Assembly: GCA_023663225.1 (NCBI GenBank)
Contig: JAMPHU010000009.1
Span: forward strand, 1-64,000
Length of the DNA: 64,000 nucleotides
From: Candidatus Gastranaerophilales bacterium
Lineage (GTDB): Bacteria > Bacillota > Clostridia > Lachnospirales > Lachnospiraceae
Direction: 5' to 3'
Below the pieces are notes generated by a model. The model was not told the origin of the DNA, did not search any database, and saw nothing but the letters and a program-made list of their open reading frames with translations. Of the stretch, positions 1 through 8,539 are shown piece by piece; position 1 is the first letter of the stretch, and every line of letters starts with the position of its first letter. Both the position numbers and the translations under genes were made by a program.

Positions 1-64
1 CACTTGCTACTACCTTGGTTAAAAAGCAACTACATTTATGGCTGAACTGTTACATCTTGAGAAT

Positions 65-358
65 TTACTTAACATAAAAGTCTACGCTTTTATTGTAAAC
101 TGTCAGGAAAGCGCCACTGCAATCCTTTGTGGGTTCAAACAGCACCCATTGTTCCTGTTCTTCCCTATAATGCGGAAAGGCGTTTGCTATCAAACATTCA
201 ATTGCAACATGATTATCTAATTCAATACGCAAATCATGCCACGGACATATTTTAACAGAAATGACAGTACCACCGATAATTTCAGAATTAAACCGCTCCA
301 TATTGAACCAATTTTTCCCCATCAGTGAGTTTACAAATTGAACTGCCCTTTGCTCCAT
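65..358 (-). CDS. Unrecognised 97-aa protein
   Basis: I do not recognise the family. The 97-residue protein is small and soluble, with no signal peptide or membrane segment. It has a central hydrophobic beta-rich stretch (about residues 28-55) and a Trp/Phe-containing C-terminus ending near DFYVK. The start is supported by GGAGG placed about ten bases upstream. It lies 36 bases downstream of another orphan gene (395-757) on the same strand, so the two are probably co-transcribed. The DNA is visibly more AT-rich than the flagellar region. A pair of small orphan genes could be an immunity-type or mobile-element cargo pair, but that is only a guess. Confidence 0.6.
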   Translation of the reverse strand: MEQRAVQFVNSLMGKNWFNMERFNSEIIGGTVISVKICPWHDLRIELDNHVAIECLIANAFPHYREEQEQWVLFEPTKDCSGAFLTVYNKSVDFYVK

Positions 359-394
359 ACAAAGTTATCCTCCACTATTACAAACAACGCATGG

Positions 395-757
395 TTATGA
401 CAACCAATTCAAATTCTCCGCACCAGGGGGAAAAGGCCGTTTCCAGTATACCTCATTCTCCTGTGCCTTGAGCAATAGTTCTTTTTTTGCCAGGAGTAAC
501 TGCCTGTCCAGTTTTGAGATTAGACGAGCGGCGCCCATTTGGCTGTCGGAACCATCATAATAGTCATCCAGCAAGAATGAAAACAATATATCAGCTAAAT
601 TTTCATCGTTAAGATAGTCACCGAAAAAGCGATTGGTATACTCCTTAAATCGAGCATTGCAACTCCAAACCAGATACTCATATAAATAATCCTTGTTCCA
701 AACACCATCGCATATTGGGACAATTTTTTTCAATTCCTCCGGCGAAGAAAAATACAT
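395..757 (-). CDS. Unrecognised 120-aa protein
   Basis: A 120-residue soluble protein of unknown family. It begins MYFSSPEELKK and is rich in aromatic and acidic residues, with a predicted helical middle (about residues 25-100) and no signal or membrane segment. A GGGGTGAT ribosome binding site lies before the chosen start. It is the upstream member of a two-gene unit with the gene at 65-358. The gene and its upstream spacer are AT-rich relative to the rest of the window, which would fit recent acquisition. No catalytic motif could be identified. Confidence 0.6.
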   Translation of the reverse strand: MYFSSPEELKKIVPICDGVWNKDYLYEYLVWSCNARFKEYTNRFFGDYLNDENLADILFSFLLDDYYDGSDSQMGAARLISKLDRQLLLAKKELLLKAQENEVYWKRPFPPGAENLNWLS

Positions 758-821
758 TTATATCACCCCATTTTGATCGGCTTTATGAATTTTAAATTTA
801 TCATATGCAAACTGCGTTTTT

Positions 822-1481
822 TTAGATATACTTACTCCCTTCTTTGATGCTTAAAGTACTCATTTTTTCCCGATTGTCATCGATGAATTTGATAACCCAC
901 TTCGGATTCGTTTTTGAGTATTCTCTCAGTGCCCATCCGATTGCTTTGTTAATAAAAAACTCATCCGTTCCAAAGTTAGCCATAAGTATTTTTTCAAGAT
1001 TCTCTACATTGGTCTTTTCTTTCTTCCCAAGCTGATATTCAATGGCAGTTCGCCTTATCCATATATTCTCATCATTTGCCCACTCAAGCATCAACTCATC
1101 AACTTTGGAATCAGATTCACTAAGTTTTCCAATCACCTTACATAGAAAATCAATGGTATCCCACCAAGATTTAGTCAATACATACGTTCTAATCTTTGGC
1201 ATATCACCCATTACAAGAAACGGAGCCAATGCAAGCAGATAATCATATGCTAAATATTGAAACTCCCGATGTTCATCAGCATAGCACAAATCCAGAAATG
1301 CCCAATCAATCGTTTTTGATTTCTTTTCACTTTTTAAGAAATTTTTATAGCACTGTCTTCTCTCTGGTGTAACAATACCATAAAATTCAAATAAATCACG
1401 CATATACTTTTTCATTGCAAATGCCTTTTCAGGATTAGCGTGTTCTTCAAATATTTCTCTTATGGTTTCATATTTTGACAT
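822..1481 (-). CDS. AlkD-family DNA alkylation repair protein (DNA glycosylase)
   Basis: A 219-residue all-helical HEAT-like repeat protein of the AlkD family. In the characterised Bacillus enzyme, these proteins excise positively charged alkylated purines such as 3- and 7-methylated bases. The motif SWWDTID at residues 105-111 places Trp107 and Asp111 where the family has its conserved DNA-contacting Trp and catalytic Asp. The length matches the family (about 210-240). The start has AAGGAAAG upstream. It follows the lipoprotein gene (1497-2288) by about 15 bases, so it could be read through from that operon. Like the two small genes beyond it, the coding DNA is AT-rich. The family call is firm; the substrate range is inferred. 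Confidence 0.87.
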   Translation of the reverse strand: MSKYETIREIFEEHANPEKAFAMKKYMRDLFEFYGIVTPERRQCYKNFLKSEKKSKTIDWAFLDLCYADEHREFQYLAYDYLLALAPFLVMGDMPKIRTYVLTKSWWDTIDFLCKVIGKLSESDSKVDELMLEWANDENIWIRRTAIEYQLGKKEKTNVENLEKILMANFGTDEFFINKAIGWALREYSKTNPKWVIKFIDDNREKMSTLSIKEGSKYI

Positions 1482-1496
1482 AATATTCTTTCCTTA

Positions 1497-2288
1497 CTAC
1501 ATCAGCGTACTCACATACTCATTGGAATCATCCTGCACGCTCAGCGAGACGGAAGAAATATTGTCAACCATACTCTGATCGATCTCAATCAACAGGACCA
1601 GATCCTTGCTCTCCCCCGCCGCAAGCGTTCCCGCATATACGGACATATCATCTTCCAGCATCGTCACCAGCGCCGTTCGGGTATAGTCGCCGTTGACCGT
1701 CACCTTAAACACAGCGCTGCTGTTCAGGAAATCCACATTTTGATCCGCGCCGGACTGATTGCTCAGAGTGTAATGCAAAACCAACAGACTCTTACCGTTT
1801 GTGGCATCCAGGGTAAAATAATTCTCCATCTCTCCGCCATCGGGATAACTTGCCGTTGTCTGTGTATTCTGAAAAGCAAGCGTCATCCCCGCAGGCAGTT
1901 GGAAAAACGCCTCCATACTGCTCACGGTATTGTCTGTCATACCATTTTCCGGCGGCATATCCACTACCGGCGTATCCGCCACGGGATCCATCCCCTGAGG
2001 TTCGTCCTCCTCAGGAGGAAGCTCCGGCTCCTCCTCCGCTTCCGCTTCCTTCTCCTCATTCCATTCTTCCAAAACATAGTCCACCAATCTACTGCGGCTG
2101 TTGGCGTCATATTTCAACAATAACATCGCCGTATACTCGCCGATAGTCTGTTCTTGATCTTCGGACATCTCCGGAATCTGATTGCCACATCCGGTAAGGA
2201 AAAGCGCCGCCGCAAAGGCCAAGCCCACAGCTCCACAACTCCTTATCTTACCCATCTTTCGTCCTACACTTTTTTGCTTTTCTCTCAT
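1497..2288 (-). CDS. Secreted lipoprotein with Ig-like DUF4352/DUF5067-type domain
   Basis: A 263-residue lipoprotein. After a basic N-terminus (MREKQKS) comes a hydrophobic signal ending in the lipobox LTGC, so it should be lipid-anchored on the outside of the membrane. An acidic, Pro/Glu-rich linker follows, then a C-terminal beta-sandwich-like domain of about 130 residues resembling DUF4352/DUF5067 Ig-like domains of Clostridia. The open frame extends upstream to 2435, but that extension only translates a multi-hairpin repeat. ATG at 2288 has GAGG nine bases upstream and puts the signal peptide at the N-terminus, so I chose it. It lies downstream of the DUF2339-like gene. Function unknown. 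Confidence 0.78.
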   Translation of the reverse strand: MREKQKSVGRKMGKIRSCGAVGLAFAAALFLTGCGNQIPEMSEDQEQTIGEYTAMLLLKYDANSRSRLVDYVLEEWNEEKEAEAEEEPELPPEEDEPQGMDPVADTPVVDMPPENGMTDNTVSSMEAFFQLPAGMTLAFQNTQTTASYPDGGEMENYFTLDATNGKSLLVLHYTLSNQSGADQNVDFLNSSAVFKVTVNGDYTRTALVTMLEDDMSVYAGTLAAGESKDLVLLIEIDQSMVDNISSVSLSVQDDSNEYVSTLM

Positions 2289-2310
2289 CACACCAAACCT
2301 CATTTCTGAG

Positions 2311-2437
2311 CGACTTGTCGCGAAGAGGCGACGAGAAATTCGCGAAGGCGATTTCTCGTCTGCCATCAAGGCTATTTGTTTTCGCTCAGAAACAAATAGC
2401 CGATTGAAAAATAAGCTATCGAGCTTATTTTTCAATC
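2311..2437 (-). repeat. Multi-hairpin repeat element between two genes
   Basis: Back-to-back inverted repeats fill most of the gap between the DUF2339-like gene and the lipoprotein. Stem 2402-2437 is 16 bp and perfect. Stem 2370-2401 is 12 bp and perfect. Stem 2330-2360 is about 13 bp with one bulge and a GAAG loop. Stem 2317-2332 is 5 bp. In the minus-strand RNA, the loop of the 12-bp stem carries CTGAGCGA, which is complementary to TCGCTCAG just upstream of the Shine-Dalgarno of the lipoprotein gene. The first stem contains the stop codon of the upstream gene. There is no U-tract, so it is not a typical terminator. It is probably a structured mRNA element or a dispersed palindromic repeat. 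Confidence 0.8.
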
Positions 2438-4927
2438 CAGACCTCCAAGCTGCCCTTGCGCATCCGCTTCTCCATCCTCTGCGGCTTCGACATTTTCCAC
2501 ATCAATATCTTTAGTGCCAATCTCTTCAGCGTCGGTATCTTCAACATCAGTATCTTCAACGCCTACATCTTCAGCACCGCTATCTTCAACACCTGCATCT
2601 TCCGCGCTTTCCATTCTTACGGCAGCATTTGCTTTCTTTTCTAATATAATATAAATGCCAGCAATAATCAAGGCTATAACGCCCACTGCAAAGAATAAAA
2701 TGGTTCTCTGCAAAACGGGATTCTCCATAAAATCATACAATACGATCTTGCCGCAGACCACAAGCGACAGTGCCAAACCGTAGATCCTGGTACTTTTTTG
2801 TCTCTCCGCAAAACCGATGGCCACGCACACCAAGGCGATCACCATCAAGAGAATACTATTGACGATCGGCTCATTGATACGGAATACAACCGCCATATAA
2901 GTCAGAAAAACCGCCAATACCAGATTTTTTATCTTGACGGGCATCCCGTATTTTTCGTGGAAGGTCAACACGATCGTGGCCAGACCAAATATCAGCATAA
3001 AGAGGTAGGTGATATAAGCGTTCCGGTATACGGGATTGCACAACAGCAGCAGACAGATCACCTGACCAAAAAGCGCCAATAGATAAAACACCAAAATCTG
3101 ACCGTCCCGCCATCTCTTTACATTATGAAAGAGCAAAATCCCCACAAACAAAATCCCCATCGCAACCGGAAGTCTTATGCTTGCCGGAAACTCGGGCGCA
3201 GCATATAAGACCAACGCAGCCGTCATCACGATCTCATGGTAAGTCTTCCACTGAGAAAGGCATAAGATCCCCACCGCGATGCCAATCAGAAGGATCGCAG
3301 GCTGCGGATCCAGTATAAGCGTGATACACACGAAAGTCGTAATAATGGCGTCGCACACTCTCACCGCCCGTATCCTGCGCAAGGATAAAAGCTTAGCCAC
3401 CACCATGAGTGCCGTCAAGACCACATAACACAAAGTCCCCGTCGCCCACGCATAGACGGCACACACCGCAACATTCCAAAAATAATAGACAAACCACTTT
3501 TCGGGACACTTCTTTCTCCACAGAACGAAGAAAGTCACAATGCAGATCACCAATATCCCCAACATCACGGCATGGGCGCTGGTGCTGGCAAGCGCTCCCT
3601 GCACTTCCACCCAATCCGACTTTTCGGGCAGAGAAAGAATCCGGCCCGAAGGGAACAGAGAATAGATCAGGGTGCCCATATCGAACAGTTGAACCAGACC
3701 GCTGATACAATAGGCGGCGATCACTCCCCCGTTACCCTTCATGACCTGTCCTTCCTCCGCCGCCGAAAGCAGCTTTTGCCGATAAAGAACCTGCGCCGCA
3801 AACAGGGCATGGAGCACCGCCATAGCCGCCACCTGGTAGATCAACACTACCTCGTCCTCCACACCGCACACCTGGGCCCGCCACACAAAGGCGATGGCAA
3901 ACACGGCGTTGACATATATATGAACAATGCGAAAAACCGTCTGAAAAGCCTGCACGGGAAGCAGGATAAACAGGATACTCACAAGCAGGATCATGGCGGA
4001 TACGATCAAAAACTCCACGGTAGACATCCCGCTCTGAAGCATCAAAAAGCTCAGATAGGTGGCCACCAGACCAATGATACGATATACGATAGAATTTCGC
4101 TTTCTGCTGAGAAAGATCACCGTCACCGCGACCACAAACGTAATGGCAAAGGCGGCCCACATATTTAGGATTTTAAGCGACAGAAAATTGACCGCCGTCA
4201 CGACATGCAATCCGCCTATGGCCACAGAGGACAAGATAATGCCCAGCCTTGGCACTTTCCGGTAGATCCACAACTCCGAAAGGAGTAAAACGACAAGACA
4301 CACGCCATACAAGCTGACGCCCTTGACTATGCCAGTCATATAGTTCATCCCTAACAACACCAGCGCTGTCAGAATAAAACTGCCGCCAATGACCCCAAAT
4401 AAAGTGGCGCCGATGATAAACTCCACATTCTTCTTTCGGGGCGGTTTGTTTACAGGTGGCTGCTGGTTTAAAAACGGCTGCTGATTCACAGACGGCTGCT
4501 GCCCCGCAGCCGGCGCTATATTCACCGTCGATACAGGCACCGCCTGATAGACGTAATTTCCGCTCTGCCGCGGCTGCTCTGGCTGTTCTAGCCGATCTAG
4601 CTGTTCTGATTGTTCTTGCTGCTCTTGCCGCATCGGCTCCTCATTCTGATCCACAGATGCTTTGGGAACCATCGCCTCCACATTCTGATCCGCGGGCGTT
4701 TGGGAAGCCGCCTCCTGTCCGGCAAACAATCTCTTGTATATTTGATAATTGCGCTCCAACTCATCCCGAAGCAAATCCGCCTGATATTCCTGGGTGATCA
4801 GCCTTCCCTGCACACTCTTCAAATACTCTGAAAAGCGCAGATCCCTGCTCTCCCGCATCAGCCTTGCCACATCCGACTCCAACTGCTCCAGTTTGCCGAG
4901 CGCGCTCTGCTCTTCCTTCTTATCCAT
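2432..4927 (-). CDS. DUF2339-like polytopic membrane protein
   Basis: An 831-residue protein with a soluble charged N-terminus (coiled-coil-like residues 1-65), a Gln/Pro-rich linker (about 70-165) and then a long run of about 20 hydrophobic segments to about residue 785. This is the architecture of DUF2339 predicted membrane proteins, whose function is unknown. The C-terminal tail is acidic and built from a degenerate five-residue repeat (VEDTD-like). GAGGAA precedes the ATG. The stop codon lies inside the first hairpin of the repeat element that separates it from the lipoprotein gene. Probably one transcription unit with that lipoprotein. Confidence 0.72.
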   Translation of the reverse strand: MDKKEEQSALGKLEQLESDVARLMRESRDLRFSEYLKSVQGRLITQEYQADLLRDELERNYQIYKRLFAGQEAASQTPADQNVEAMVPKASVDQNEEPMRQEQQEQSEQLDRLEQPEQPRQSGNYVYQAVPVSTVNIAPAAGQQPSVNQQPFLNQQPPVNKPPRKKNVEFIIGATLFGVIGGSFILTALVLLGMNYMTGIVKGVSLYGVCLVVLLLSELWIYRKVPRLGIILSSVAIGGLHVVTAVNFLSLKILNMWAAFAITFVVAVTVIFLSRKRNSIVYRIIGLVATYLSFLMLQSGMSTVEFLIVSAMILLVSILFILLPVQAFQTVFRIVHIYVNAVFAIAFVWRAQVCGVEDEVVLIYQVAAMAVLHALFAAQVLYRQKLLSAAEEGQVMKGNGGVIAAYCISGLVQLFDMGTLIYSLFPSGRILSLPEKSDWVEVQGALASTSAHAVMLGILVICIVTFFVLWRKKCPEKWFVYYFWNVAVCAVYAWATGTLCYVVLTALMVVAKLLSLRRIRAVRVCDAIITTFVCITLILDPQPAILLIGIAVGILCLSQWKTYHEIVMTAALVLYAAPEFPASIRLPVAMGILFVGILLFHNVKRWRDGQILVFYLLALFGQVICLLLLCNPVYRNAYITYLFMLIFGLATIVLTFHEKYGMPVKIKNLVLAVFLTYMAVVFRINEPIVNSILLMVIALVCVAIGFAERQKSTRIYGLALSLVVCGKIVLYDFMENPVLQRTILFFAVGVIALIIAGIYIILEKKANAAVRMESAEDAGVEDSGAEDVGVEDTDVEDTDAEEIGTKDIDVENVEAAEDGEADAQGQLGGLD
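2490..2607 (-). repeat. 15-bp coding repeat in DUF2339-like C-terminus
   Basis: The DNA here repeats a degenerate 15-base unit, encoding pentads such as AEDAG, VEDSG, AEDVG, VEDTD, VEDTD, AEEIG and TKDID. Conservation of a five-residue period with drift between units suggests slipped-strand expansion of an acidic cytoplasmic or surface tail. Confidence 0.75.
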
Positions 4928-4997
4928 CGCGTTTCCTCACTTTGTATGCCACAACCCTTTATACTATTAATACCATATTTCCGATAATTCCGCCATC

Positions 4998-6467
4998 CTA
5001 ATTTAACGCGGACAATTCCAGTTCAAACCAAAAGCAGACCCCATCGTCACAATTTTCCACACCGTAGTCCCTCCCGAGCGCCTCCATGGCCGCCTTTACG
5101 ATGGAAAGTCCCACGCCGCTGCCTCCGTACTCCCTGGTGCGCGCCTTATCTACCTTGTAAAACTTGTCCCATATATGTCCGAGCGCCTGTTCTGGAATCT
5201 GCTCCCCCGTGTTAAAGACTAAAATCCTGACCCCGTCTGCGGCGTTCTCCAGACGAATCTCGATCCTGCGCTCCCCCTTACAATGATTGACAGCATTGGA
5301 AAAATAATTGGCAAAGACCTCCTCCACCTTGATCTCGTCCGCCCACACATAAACCGGCTCATATTCCGCCATCTGCACGACAATCCCATTCTGCCTGCAC
5401 AGAATCTCGGCGGACTGAAGGTAATTGCCGATCAGCGCCGTCACGTCAAAACACTCCATGCTCAGATCATCCATGCCCGACTCCAACTGATTCAACATGA
5501 GAAGCTTCTTTACCATGCTGTTCATCTTGGACGCCTCATCCATAATGACATCACAGTAAAAATCCCTGCTTTCGGGATCGTCGTTGACGCTCTCCCTTAA
5601 CCCCTCCGCATAACCCTGGATCAGCGCGATAGGCGTCTTTAATTCATGGGAGACATTGGACAAAAATTCCTTGCGCATCTCATTGATCTCTTCTTTTTTG
5701 CGGATGTCATCCTGCAGCTCATCATTTGCCGCCCTGAGTCTGGAGATGGAAGTCTCCAAAGAGGCGGAGAGCTTATTGATATTTTCTCCCAGAAGATCCA
5801 GCTCATTCCTTGCTTTCCCCTGATATTTCGCCTCAAAATCCAGATGTACCATGCGCTCGGAGATCGCGTTGAGCTCTAAGATCGGCTGCGTCAGCTTGCG
5901 GGAAACCAGCCATATCGTCACCGCCCCCGCCGCAGTCCCCAAAACGCCCACATAAGCAAAAAAGCGGTTGGCAAGCTTGGAACTCTCCCTGATACTCTCG
6001 ATCGGGGTCCGCATAATAAAAGAAATGCCGGAATTTAATCGCCCGTACATCTCCAAATACTCCGCGCCCTCTTTGCCGGTGCGCTGAATCCGATACTCTT
6101 CCGCATCCTCCAGCACCACCACATCCTCTGCGGTCTGCAGACCAAAAATATAGGCAAGCAGCCGTCTCTCCAAGTTCTGCCCGCCGTTTGCGACATACTT
6201 CACCTGCGAGTCCATGTCGATAATATAGACGCTGACATTGTCTCTGCTCACCACGCCGTCCAGCTCATTCACAAAAGCCGCCTGGTCATATCCGTCGTCG
6301 TTCGCCGCCTGCCGGATCGTCTCATAGGCGTCCCTGATGACATTCCTCTTACTCCAGACATAGTATTTCTCCAAAAAGACAACATTGATGAACAGACACA
6401 ATAACACGATCCCTGCCATCAATCCGATAAAAATCAGGGCAAACTGCCTTCGTATGGACGGCCTCAT
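4998..6467 (-). CDS. Sensor histidine kinase
   Basis: A 489-residue membrane kinase. TM1 covers about residues 10-32, an extracytoplasmic sensor spans about 35-168, and TM2 covers about 170-190. A HAMP segment follows (about 190-245). The HisKA dimerisation domain carries the phospho-acceptor His274 in SNVSHELKTP, and the HATPase domain shows the N box and a GGSGVGLSIVK G box. The start overlaps the stop of the response regulator (ATGA), with GGAGGAG upstream, so the two are translationally coupled. The domain order resembles VanS/ResE-type kinases. The stimulus is unknown; the DUF2339-like gene downstream may or may not be a target. Confidence 0.93.
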   Translation of the reverse strand: MRPSIRRQFALIFIGLMAGIVLLCLFINVVFLEKYYVWSKRNVIRDAYETIRQAANDDGYDQAAFVNELDGVVSRDNVSVYIIDMDSQVKYVANGGQNLERRLLAYIFGLQTAEDVVVLEDAEEYRIQRTGKEGAEYLEMYGRLNSGISFIMRTPIESIRESSKLANRFFAYVGVLGTAAGAVTIWLVSRKLTQPILELNAISERMVHLDFEAKYQGKARNELDLLGENINKLSASLETSISRLRAANDELQDDIRKKEEINEMRKEFLSNVSHELKTPIALIQGYAEGLRESVNDDPESRDFYCDVIMDEASKMNSMVKKLLMLNQLESGMDDLSMECFDVTALIGNYLQSAEILCRQNGIVVQMAEYEPVYVWADEIKVEEVFANYFSNAVNHCKGERRIEIRLENAADGVRILVFNTGEQIPEQALGHIWDKFYKVDKARTREYGGSGVGLSIVKAAMEALGRDYGVENCDDGVCFWFELELSALN

Positions 6468-7153
6468 ACTTGCTCCTCCGTCTCCAGTTTATATCCCATC
6501 CCCCATATCGTCTTAATCATCTCCCCGCCCTTAGGCCCCAGCTTGCTGCGAAGCTTTTTCACATGCGTGTCGATGGTGCGGGCATCGCCGAAATAGTCAT
6601 AGTTCCACACATGATTCAAGATCTTTTCCCTGGAAAGCGCAATCCCTTTATTTTCCACAAAATAGGCGAGCAACTCAAACTCCTTGTAGCTGAGCTCCAC
6701 ACTCTGACCGTCGATCAAAACCTGATGTGCCGCCTTGTTGATCTGGATACAGCCGCAGGATAAGATTTCCTCCCGCTCCAACTGATTGGTGCGGCGCAAG
6801 ATCGCCTCAATGCGGGCCACCAGAATCTTGGGACTAAAGGGCTTGGAGATATACTCGTCCACTCCCAACTCAAAACCCAACAGTTCATCCCGCTCATCTG
6901 TCCTCGCCGTAAGCATGATGATGGGCACCTTAGAACAAGCTCTGATCTCCCGACATACTTGCCAGCCATCCATCTTGGGCATCATCACATCCAACACAAT
7001 CAGATCGATCTCTTTGTCCTGAAAGAAAAGATCCAGCGCTTCCTCTCCGTCCCCCGCCTCTATCACGGTAAAATTACTCTTCACAAGAAAATCCCGCACC
7101 AGTTTGCGCATCCTGCTCTCATCGTCCACCACCAGGATCTTCAATCGTTCCAT
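6464..7153 (-). CDS. OmpR/PhoB-family response regulator
   Basis: A 229-residue regulator with an N-terminal receiver domain (acidic pair Asp10/Asp11, phospho-acceptor Asp55 in LDVMMPKMDG, Lys104 in SKPF) and a C-terminal winged-helix DNA-binding domain (about residues 130-225, ending near WGMGYKLE). It is the cognate partner of the overlapping kinase gene. The frame is open to 7201, but ATG at 7153 has GGAGG eight bases upstream and gives the standard receiver N-terminus, so I chose it. The regulon cannot be deduced from the sequence. Confidence 0.95.
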   Translation of the reverse strand: MERLKILVVDDESRMRKLVRDFLVKSNFTVIEAGDGEEALDLFFQDKEIDLIVLDVMMPKMDGWQVCREIRACSKVPIIMLTARTDERDELLGFELGVDEYISKPFSPKILVARIEAILRRTNQLEREEILSCGCIQINKAAHQVLIDGQSVELSYKEFELLAYFVENKGIALSREKILNHVWNYDYFGDARTIDTHVKKLRSKLGPKGGEMIKTIWGMGYKLETEEQV

Positions 7154-7226
7154 CTTCACAGCCTCCGTCACGCATGATTTCCTATAAATGCAGTATATCA
7201 CCCAAGTATGTCAAAACTGTGAACAC

Positions 7227-7937
7227 TTATTCATTTTGTAATTGCAGTTCTCTCTCCGCCTCTCGGATCGCCTGCTCCCTCTCGGTCAACTGCTGCTCCC
7301 AGCCGGCATACCGATTTAGCAGCGCTCTCTCATAATTCAATATGTTGGGCTGTTCCGCAGTCAGCGTGATGACAAACATAGCCGCGATCGCGATCGCCAG
7401 AACAATATTGATCGCAATGGATATGGGAAGCGCCGGACTCTCCTTCTTTTTGGGCGCAGGCTGCACTCGCCGTCTGGCGGGAGAGGGATGCTCGCGTATC
7501 TCCCCGTCATAAGTGACAAATAGCGGAATGGGCGATATCTTCATATCGTCTATCTCGCTCTGTTTCACCAGATAATTTTGTATCTCCTTCAAAAAGACCA
7601 ACCCCACCGGCGTCTTGAACACCCGCTCGGCGATCGCTTTCTCATACAGATTCAAGATGCCCGCCGGCTTCTTATGATCCATATGCGCTTTCAGGTATTG
7701 CACCTTCCTGCGCTCCTGCCTGGCGAGCTCCGCATCCTTTTCCGTATAAAAAACAAAACCCTCCGCCTCCAACGCAGAGGCCTTTTTCTCTTCGGGTTTT
7801 GTCTCATCCGTCAGAGTATTTTCGGCGTTTTCAGCGTTTTCTCCGGATGCGTTCAACACGCTCTCCTGCTGCCCTGCTCCCTGACTCTCGATCTTTTCAT
7901 TGTTTCTCTTTTCTGTCTCTTCCACACAAACCTCCAT
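7227..7937 (-). CDS. Single-pass membrane protein, possible ECF sigma partner
   Basis: A 236-residue protein. The N-terminal half is charged and Glu/Ala-rich. Residues about 150-168 are Pro/Arg/Lys-rich. One transmembrane helix lies at about 169-192, and the external part ends in a short coiled coil (about 200-236). It starts 56 bases downstream of an ECF sigma factor gene on the same strand, the usual place for an anti-sigma factor. The topology (cytoplasmic N-terminus, one TM) also fits. However, I see no zinc-binding anti-sigma motif, so the role is inferred from position only. The ribosome binding site is weak. Confidence 0.55.
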   Translation of the reverse strand: MEVCVEETEKRNNEKIESQGAGQQESVLNASGENAENAENTLTDETKPEEKKASALEAEGFVFYTEKDAELARQERRKVQYLKAHMDHKKPAGILNLYEKAIAERVFKTPVGLVFLKEIQNYLVKQSEIDDMKISPIPLFVTYDGEIREHPSPARRRVQPAPKKKESPALPISIAINIVLAIAIAAMFVITLTAEQPNILNYERALLNRYAGWEQQLTEREQAIREAERELQLQNE

Positions 7938-7993
7938 GTCGCCGCTCTGCGGTGACTCAAATCAGGATGAAAAACGCCTCACTAAAGCGATCT

Positions 7994-8509
7994 TCACAGA
8001 CCCAAACGCAGTTCTCTTTTCAGCTTCTCGCGCAGACGGCTCAACCGAACCGACATATTGGCTTTGCTGACACCTTCTAAGTCAGCCACTTCCTGCAGCT
8101 CATACCCCCACACAAAATAACGCAAAAAACGGCTTCTCTCCTCCGGCGTGAGCGCTCTCTGTATGATCGTCTCGATCTCCAGCCTGCCATAGTCGGAATC
8201 CGCCACATACTGACCCGTCTCCTCTATGTCCTCACAGTACAGTTCCCTGCCGGCCAATCGGCGTCTCAGTTCCCTTATCTTATTTCGGGCGGCCAGATGC
8301 AGCCATCCTCCCTGATTCTCATGAGGCGCAAATTCCTTGATCTTTTCACAGGCCAGAGCAAATATATCCGAAACCACATCTTCTGTAAAATTTTTATCCT
8401 TACCCGTGCTATAATATACATAAGCATATATTTTAGCGTAATATTTTTGATATGCCTGGGATATGATCTCCATTTCCTCCGGCGTCAATGTCTTTACGTC
8501 CGTTTCCAT
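7994..8509 (-). CDS. ECF-type RNA polymerase sigma factor
   Basis: A 171-residue sigma-70 family protein with only regions 2 and 4. Region 2 is at about residues 15-85 (YAKIYAYVYYSTG, then the VVSDIFALACEKIKEF segment). Region 4 ends in a helix-turn-helix (LQEVADLEGVSKANMSVRLSRLREKLKRE). The size is normal for ECF factors. It directs RNA polymerase to a stress or envelope regulon that cannot be named here. The following membrane protein gene (7227-7937) is the likely regulator. The ribosome binding site is poor, and a later in-frame ATG at 8476 would remove only 11 residues. Confidence 0.85.
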   Translation of the reverse strand: METDVKTLTPEEMEIISQAYQKYYAKIYAYVYYSTGKDKNFTEDVVSDIFALACEKIKEFAPHENQGGWLHLAARNKIRELRRRLAGRELYCEDIEETGQYVADSDYGRLEIETIIQRALTPEERSRFLRYFVWGYELQEVADLEGVSKANMSVRLSRLREKLKRELRLGL

Positions 8510-8539
8510 CGCTGCAATCCGTGTGTAAATTATCGCTAC

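Noticed and set aside
2289..2435. 49-residue N-terminal extension of the lipoprotein
   Set aside because: It translates the hairpin element and would bury the signal peptide. A good ribosome site precedes ATG 2288.
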